Shown piece by piece: positions 54,501 through 60,500 of a stretch of DNA of 64,000 nt. Numbering within the stretch: the stretch's first letter is position 1; every line of letters starts with the position of its first letter. A program made the position numbers and the translations under genes. The notes under the pieces are model-generated. The model searched no databases and was not told where the DNA came from. It saw only the letters and a program-made list of their open reading frames with translations. The stretch is from positions 1,302,001-1,366,000 of the forward strand of contig NC_046350.1 of the NCBI RefSeq assembly GCF_000738735.6. The letters are read 5' to 3'. Origin of the DNA: Corvus cornix cornix. Its lineage: Eukaryota > Chordata > Aves > Passeriformes > Corvidae.

Positions 54501-57500
54501 CAGCCCAGAAATCTCTGTGCTGCTCAACATGCCCCAATAACCAAATCACTACAGTGCCAACATCCTGCACCTGCAAGTGTCACTTTTGGATGCTATGTGG
54601 CAACCTGAGATGAGTTCAACTAAAAGAATAAAAAAAATCAAGTACCAAGATTCAACAAGAAGGACCTATTCCTTCCTAAAATTGAAGGCCATGACTCAGA
54701 ACAGCAGCAAAAGGGGTCTCAGGGTTCTACTTAGTTCAAAGGATTACCAAGGGCACAGCTGGAGCATTTTTCACTAGCATTGTACTAATATCTCGAAAAT
54801 CAAGATGTGGAAAAAGAAATTGGGAGACTTTTTTTTTTTCTAATTTACCGAGAGTGACAGCTTAGTTTAGTGGCAAATACGTTCCAATTCTATTACAAAT
54901 TCTATTCTTAATATCATCACCTGCTCACACGATAGAATTAACGTGGTAGGAGAACCCTTTTCTCTGAATCCCACACTAACCTGGGTCAGTTATTCCAACT
55001 ACAAGCAGTTTGCTGAGGACATCAGCCACGACCTGCACTGCTGTCTGACTGACCACATGGGCATGGCCACTGATCAAGTGGATGGAGGGTGTGAGCAAGC
55101 GAGAGCAAGTGCGGGCCGCTTCCATCCGGATCTCCTTGTGTTCGCTGTTCAGGAAGTGATCTGCGCAATGCCGAACAAACTGAGTCAGGGAGTGGCCTGA
55201 AAAGAAGATGATGATGGGGCATTAAACACAGGTTTACACCTCAATTACCAGTTTTACCAGGAGTTTAAAGAACGTGCTCCCAGAATTTTCCTGCTACTTG
55301 TACTCTACTCCAAAGCACCAGTGTTTATATCCCATATGCCCTTGCCCCCTGCTTCCTTATTTCATTTTACCTTCAAACTCAAAGCTACCAAGTGTACGAA
55401 GGGCAAGGGTGATGCTCCCCACATCACTGGCCTCTGGGATGTTGGTGAGGCTGGGGGAGGCCAGCTGGTGGGCAAGGCCCTTTGGCATGCCTGGATGTCG
55501 CAGAGGCTTGTGCATCAGAACAAGAGAGAGCATTTTCAGCAGCCCATCCTGGATATCCTTCTTCAGCTGCGGGATCTGACGGCTCAAGTCGTACAGCACA
55601 GCTGTTAGAGCAGGGCTGAGAGCGAGAAGCAAGCAAAAGTCATTAGAAAAGAAACAATGATGTGCATATTTCACCTTTTTGTTTATTTATGCCTTTGCCA
55701 ATTGGAATATAATTGTGGGCATTCGCATGTGACAGCAACACCTGCCAGCAGAGCATAGGGTCCTTGTGTGAACTGAGGCAAGAGATGACCTTCTTGTATA
55801 AACTTGGTGAGCGAAGTCCGAGGACTGCTGCACACATCACTACATTAGCCAGTGTTGCTATAATACTGTTACAAATTCAAATTACTTCTTACACTTACGC
55901 TTTTTAAACATAAAAGCAAATAATTCACTTGCAGGTGACAATATTAATGTAATTTAAACAGCCTTGTGCTGCCTGAAAATTTTTTCCACACCTTTCCATA
56001 CTAACAACTTCATTAATTCCTCCAATAAGAACTGTCAGCTCCAAAGGTGAAAGAAGCCGGGAGCAAATATTCAGCACTTCAGCTCTCCTTCCCTGCCAGT
56101 TTGATATGGCACAAATCTGCTGGCTGTCAGATGCTTTCAAAAATTTTGCAGGTTGCTGCCAAATGTGTTTGAATAATAGAAAATAAAGGAGATTTCTTTT
56201 GAACTAGTTTTTCCACAAAAAGATTTCTTTACTGAGATATGAATTCTCTTAAATAACTCAACAGACACATTAACATTTAAAACATACCCTTCTTCTGAAA
56301 CAGCTATACTGCTTCTGAAAGATCACTTAAAAGCAATAATCTTCCTTCTCAATCTGAAGCTTTGAAGATCTCACTCTGTATGTTCAACAATGCCATCCTG
56401 TGGCTAACAGGAAAATGTATTTATGCTTACCTCAGGCCCACAGCCAGCATAGGTTCCAAAAGCTCTTTGATGTCCTGCTGGATACTGGGTCCCATGGCTC
56501 GTGCCAGCATACTAATGCAGGTGAAGACTGTGGCATCAACCTGCACAGACTTCTGCCTCCTGGAAAGGGACCACATAATTACAAGGAGCTGCTATTTTTC
56601 AGACATCTTTCCTCATCCTACTTCTGTGTTATTAGTCTTACAGAAATACTTCTGATTTTAATATAAAATTTGATCCCACATTACAAAAATTATATAAAGA
56701 GCAAGTGTTTCCATTTCTTCCTCTAACTTTCACATACTTACTTGTGGGCAAAGTCCTTTGGGGGAAGAGCTGCTTTTATGATTTCCAGGACTTTTGGCAG
56801 GTAAGCTTGAAACTCAGACCTCACGGCCACAGAAAGCAAACCCAAGGCCTGGAAGGCTGCTGTTCGCTCCTTCTCCTTCTTCACACAACTGAGAACATGA
56901 TTCATGGTGTCTGGAAGATACTGATCAGCTGCCCACAATAGAAAACAATACAGACATGAGAATTCATTTAGGTTTATACAGTTGCATCACATTTGCAACT
57001 AAACTTTTACAAGTTTAAAACTAGAAAACAGACATAGTCATATTAAATTTGATGACATGATCAGTGGCAAATATGTCACCATATAATAAAAATTTCAAAC
57101 TACAGAAGGCTTTGTTTTTAAAAAGAAAAATGACCAGAATAAAAGAGCTATAAAACACCCCCAGTGCAACAGGTTTTATATACATGTAAGAGCCAAGCAT
57201 CTTGGTTTCATAGCGATTGACTGGAAATTTGGAGTAATTAGCACAAAGATTGTTTCAACCCACTAAGAGCATCTTGGTGACTTGTCTCCAACTCTAATAC
57301 TCTCCTAAAATTGCTTGATAATCAATTGTTTTAAAGCTGGCAGGTATTTCCTAGCATATGCAACAGGGAAAAAGGAAGAGAACTCTACTGATACTTGGGA
57401 TATACTGAGTGAGAGCAAGAGAGAATTCTCTTCTAAGTCTGACATACTGAGGAGAAAACAAAAAAAGAAGGTCTTTATATCTTATGGTATTGATCACCAA

Positions 57501-60500
57501 ATTCTGACAATAGGTTTCAATCCATTTTCTTCATCAGAGCAACAATTTGGCATCAGCTATCAAGTCACACTTATTGAGAAAAAAAGACTGTCCTCCCACA
57601 GAGGAATGTGCTCATCTTACAAGAACCACATTTGGTGTGCTGCACTGCTTGCACAAGTTCATCTGGACCAAAGAGAGCTGGATAACTTCCAGCCCAAATT
57701 CAGCAACATTTCTAACATCCAACCATCTGTCTTGTCACCTGTGAATGCTGAAGGACGGAAAGCTGCCAACCGCGGTAGCAGATTGAGAACCGTCATCTGG
57801 ATCAAAGAATTTTTGCTGGTTCTGCACTTGAGAACCCACTGGCAGACCTGGAAGGAAATAGATTAGGCTTTGAAGGATGGCCATTGGCAGTAATGCACAA
57901 ACGTTTATTACCTTTGTGCTTTTAGGCATTCTACTGACATTTGGCTTCAGAGTCCATCAAAGAAATGGATAATTAAGACTGCTTCCAAAGGAAGTAAATC
58001 ACTTGCCCCAAGAAAGACAATGACAAAGTCATGATATATATAATTCTTGAATTTTGAAGGCTCAGTTCAATACTAGGCAGTATTGCCTGCTAAGTAAGCA
58101 CACAGAGGACAATTCCTCTGCAAGAACAGATGTTGAGAATGTTGGTAGACAAGCTGAAGAACAAACACTTACTTGATCAAATTTCTCTTCCATTAGATCC
58201 CTGCAGCATCGACTTTCTACCAAAGTAGACTTTGCTGGGACAGGTGAGGTTGCAAAACCCATAATTCCTTGGTGAGCACTGTACCCCAGAAGACCAGCCA
58301 AAGCATTTGACTGAGATGGCTGAAGAGACTGAAAGCTCGTGAAGGGAGTAATGTGGCGAGGCTTGGTACTGAAGCCCATCAGGTCTTTGCAGTACTTGTC
58401 ATGCACAAGCTGCTGCTGAGTGATCTCTTCCATCTCCTCTCTAAGGCGCTGGACAAAGTAGAGAACCATTAAAAAAATAAAAAGTAACTGAATAAGACAC
58501 TCCCAGTACAGTGCTACCCAAATCTCCTGAATAGCATCCTGTATAATCAATATCCAAATGGCTGTAAAAGATCAACTGAGTAAAATCCAGCAAAAATATT
58601 TGGGTATCCAACATGCAACAGAGTCCTCATTCCATAGAAAAATCTTTTTCCTTGTATTTAATCAAGTTAATAGCCTTTCTATTGGAGATTAATACCTCTT
58701 CAGCCCAAACTTGTCCCTGTTATTCCTCTGACACACTTTAATGCTCAACTCCATGTTCAGATGAGTTTTCCACCCAACAACCCCATTGCAACACTATGGG
58801 ATATTTCCACAGACTGCAGAGTTGCTATACACTCTCAATCAATCCCCACCTTGTTCCTCTGCTCACCTCTCCCTCCATACTGCTGATTCTCACTAGCTCA
58901 TTGAGGATCAGTAAGGCACCATGGATTCGGTCATCACGATTCATTCCTTTCTCTTTGGCCAAAGTCTCATCAAAGCCCTTCTCAGCCTCTTCATATGTAT
59001 GCTTGGGGGAAAAGAAAAAAATCTCTGTGATAATGCAGAAACAAAGCCTGTGAGAATGAGGTAGTACTGCCAGTCAAGAGTTACTGATGTTCTGAATTTT
59101 CCAAGAGTAGCCACAAACCTCAACTGAGTAATAACAGAAGTATAACACACGAAAATTCTGATTCATCCAGAAGTTGTGGACACTGCTGCAAAGCATTTTC
59201 AACAGCACTAATCAAACAGCATGGTATCAGCTTCATCAGTATCTGCAGCATTTACTTGATTACAAGAAATCCAAGTTCACAACATTTGACTGCAGTGTCC
59301 AAAACTTATTTCATATCACAAAGCTTGAATTCATGTGGCAATAGCAGCAAAGCAAAGGTTCAGGCAAAAGAATTCTTACTTTTCTCACTCACGTTATATC
59401 TACACTAATAAAACCCTCTACTAGTAAGAGATGACACTAGATAACTGCATGACTGTAAAACTCGGTCAAGTTTAACAGCTGAAGATGAGGTGCAGACAGA
59501 ACAATATATTCTTGAAGGAGTTAAGTCTTGCTTACTTTTACAGTAGTAGGCTAAAGGAACTACTCACTTTGGAAGCCATTATATTTTCAACCCTTTGAAG
59601 GAGAGGCAGTTTGTACTGACAAAGGTGACACAGGTTCTTAGTTTAGCCAGCTTTTCTGAAAACTGGCACTTCATCATCTTCCTTGCATTATGAGGGGCTG
59701 CTTCAAAACAAAGTTATTTTCTTACTCTGTACCACTGGGGCTTCTGCATCTCTTTTGGCTCCCGTTGTGTGGTGAGGATAAGGCAGGCTCTTAAGGCAGA
59801 AACAGCTCCCTCTCGGATGGCCTGTTTGGGATCCCACACAGCCACAAATATATTGTCAAAGAATGGCTGCACTTGTTGGAAGAAGAAGGTAGGCACGCTG
59901 ATTGCCAGCTCACGCAAGACAAGAACCTGGAGGTGTGGAGGGAAACAGTAACAGTTTGGAAGATGAGCACACAGAGACAAACCTCATAACTTTTACAGTG
60001 TAGTACCATTTGTTTAGACTGTTGATGTCTGTGAGCTATTTCCATTTCCACACTCTGACAATTCCTAGCGTAACTGTGTCTTGGTCTTCATTAGTCACTG
60101 GGCTAATGGAGAAGCAATGAAGCAGCACTATGTCTGCCATGAGAGCATTAAAGATTCTCAGACATGGATTGGCAGCCATTCCCATCCTGACAAAAGCTTT
60201 TCTGCAGATTTCTGTGCATATTTCCTACCACTGTTCACTAATCCCAACTATCCCATGACAACAAAAAAGGGATCACTTACAGCTGCATGTCTACGACCTT
60301 CATTCCTGTCAGCTCCCAGCCATTCCAGAGCTCGTTTCACCTCAAACTCCACATACTCAGCTGTGAAGGTGTCACCAGCCATTGCAAGCCGCCCGATAGC
60401 CTTGGAAGCCATCTCCATTACAACGGGGTCATTGGATGGCAAGAGGTTCCTCAGGTAGTTGGCAAACCTGCCAATACGGGTGGCATTACCTCCTTCAACA

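Noticed and set aside
57315..57866. 183-codon plus-strand open frame
   Set aside because: It overlaps MTOR exon 8 on the opposite strand and its intron; no recognisable domain, and the minus strand explains the exon part.
58600..58760. Possible further CR1 fragment
   Set aside because: A few CR1-like words (cttgtccctgttattcctc) but no ordered run of CR1 landmarks.
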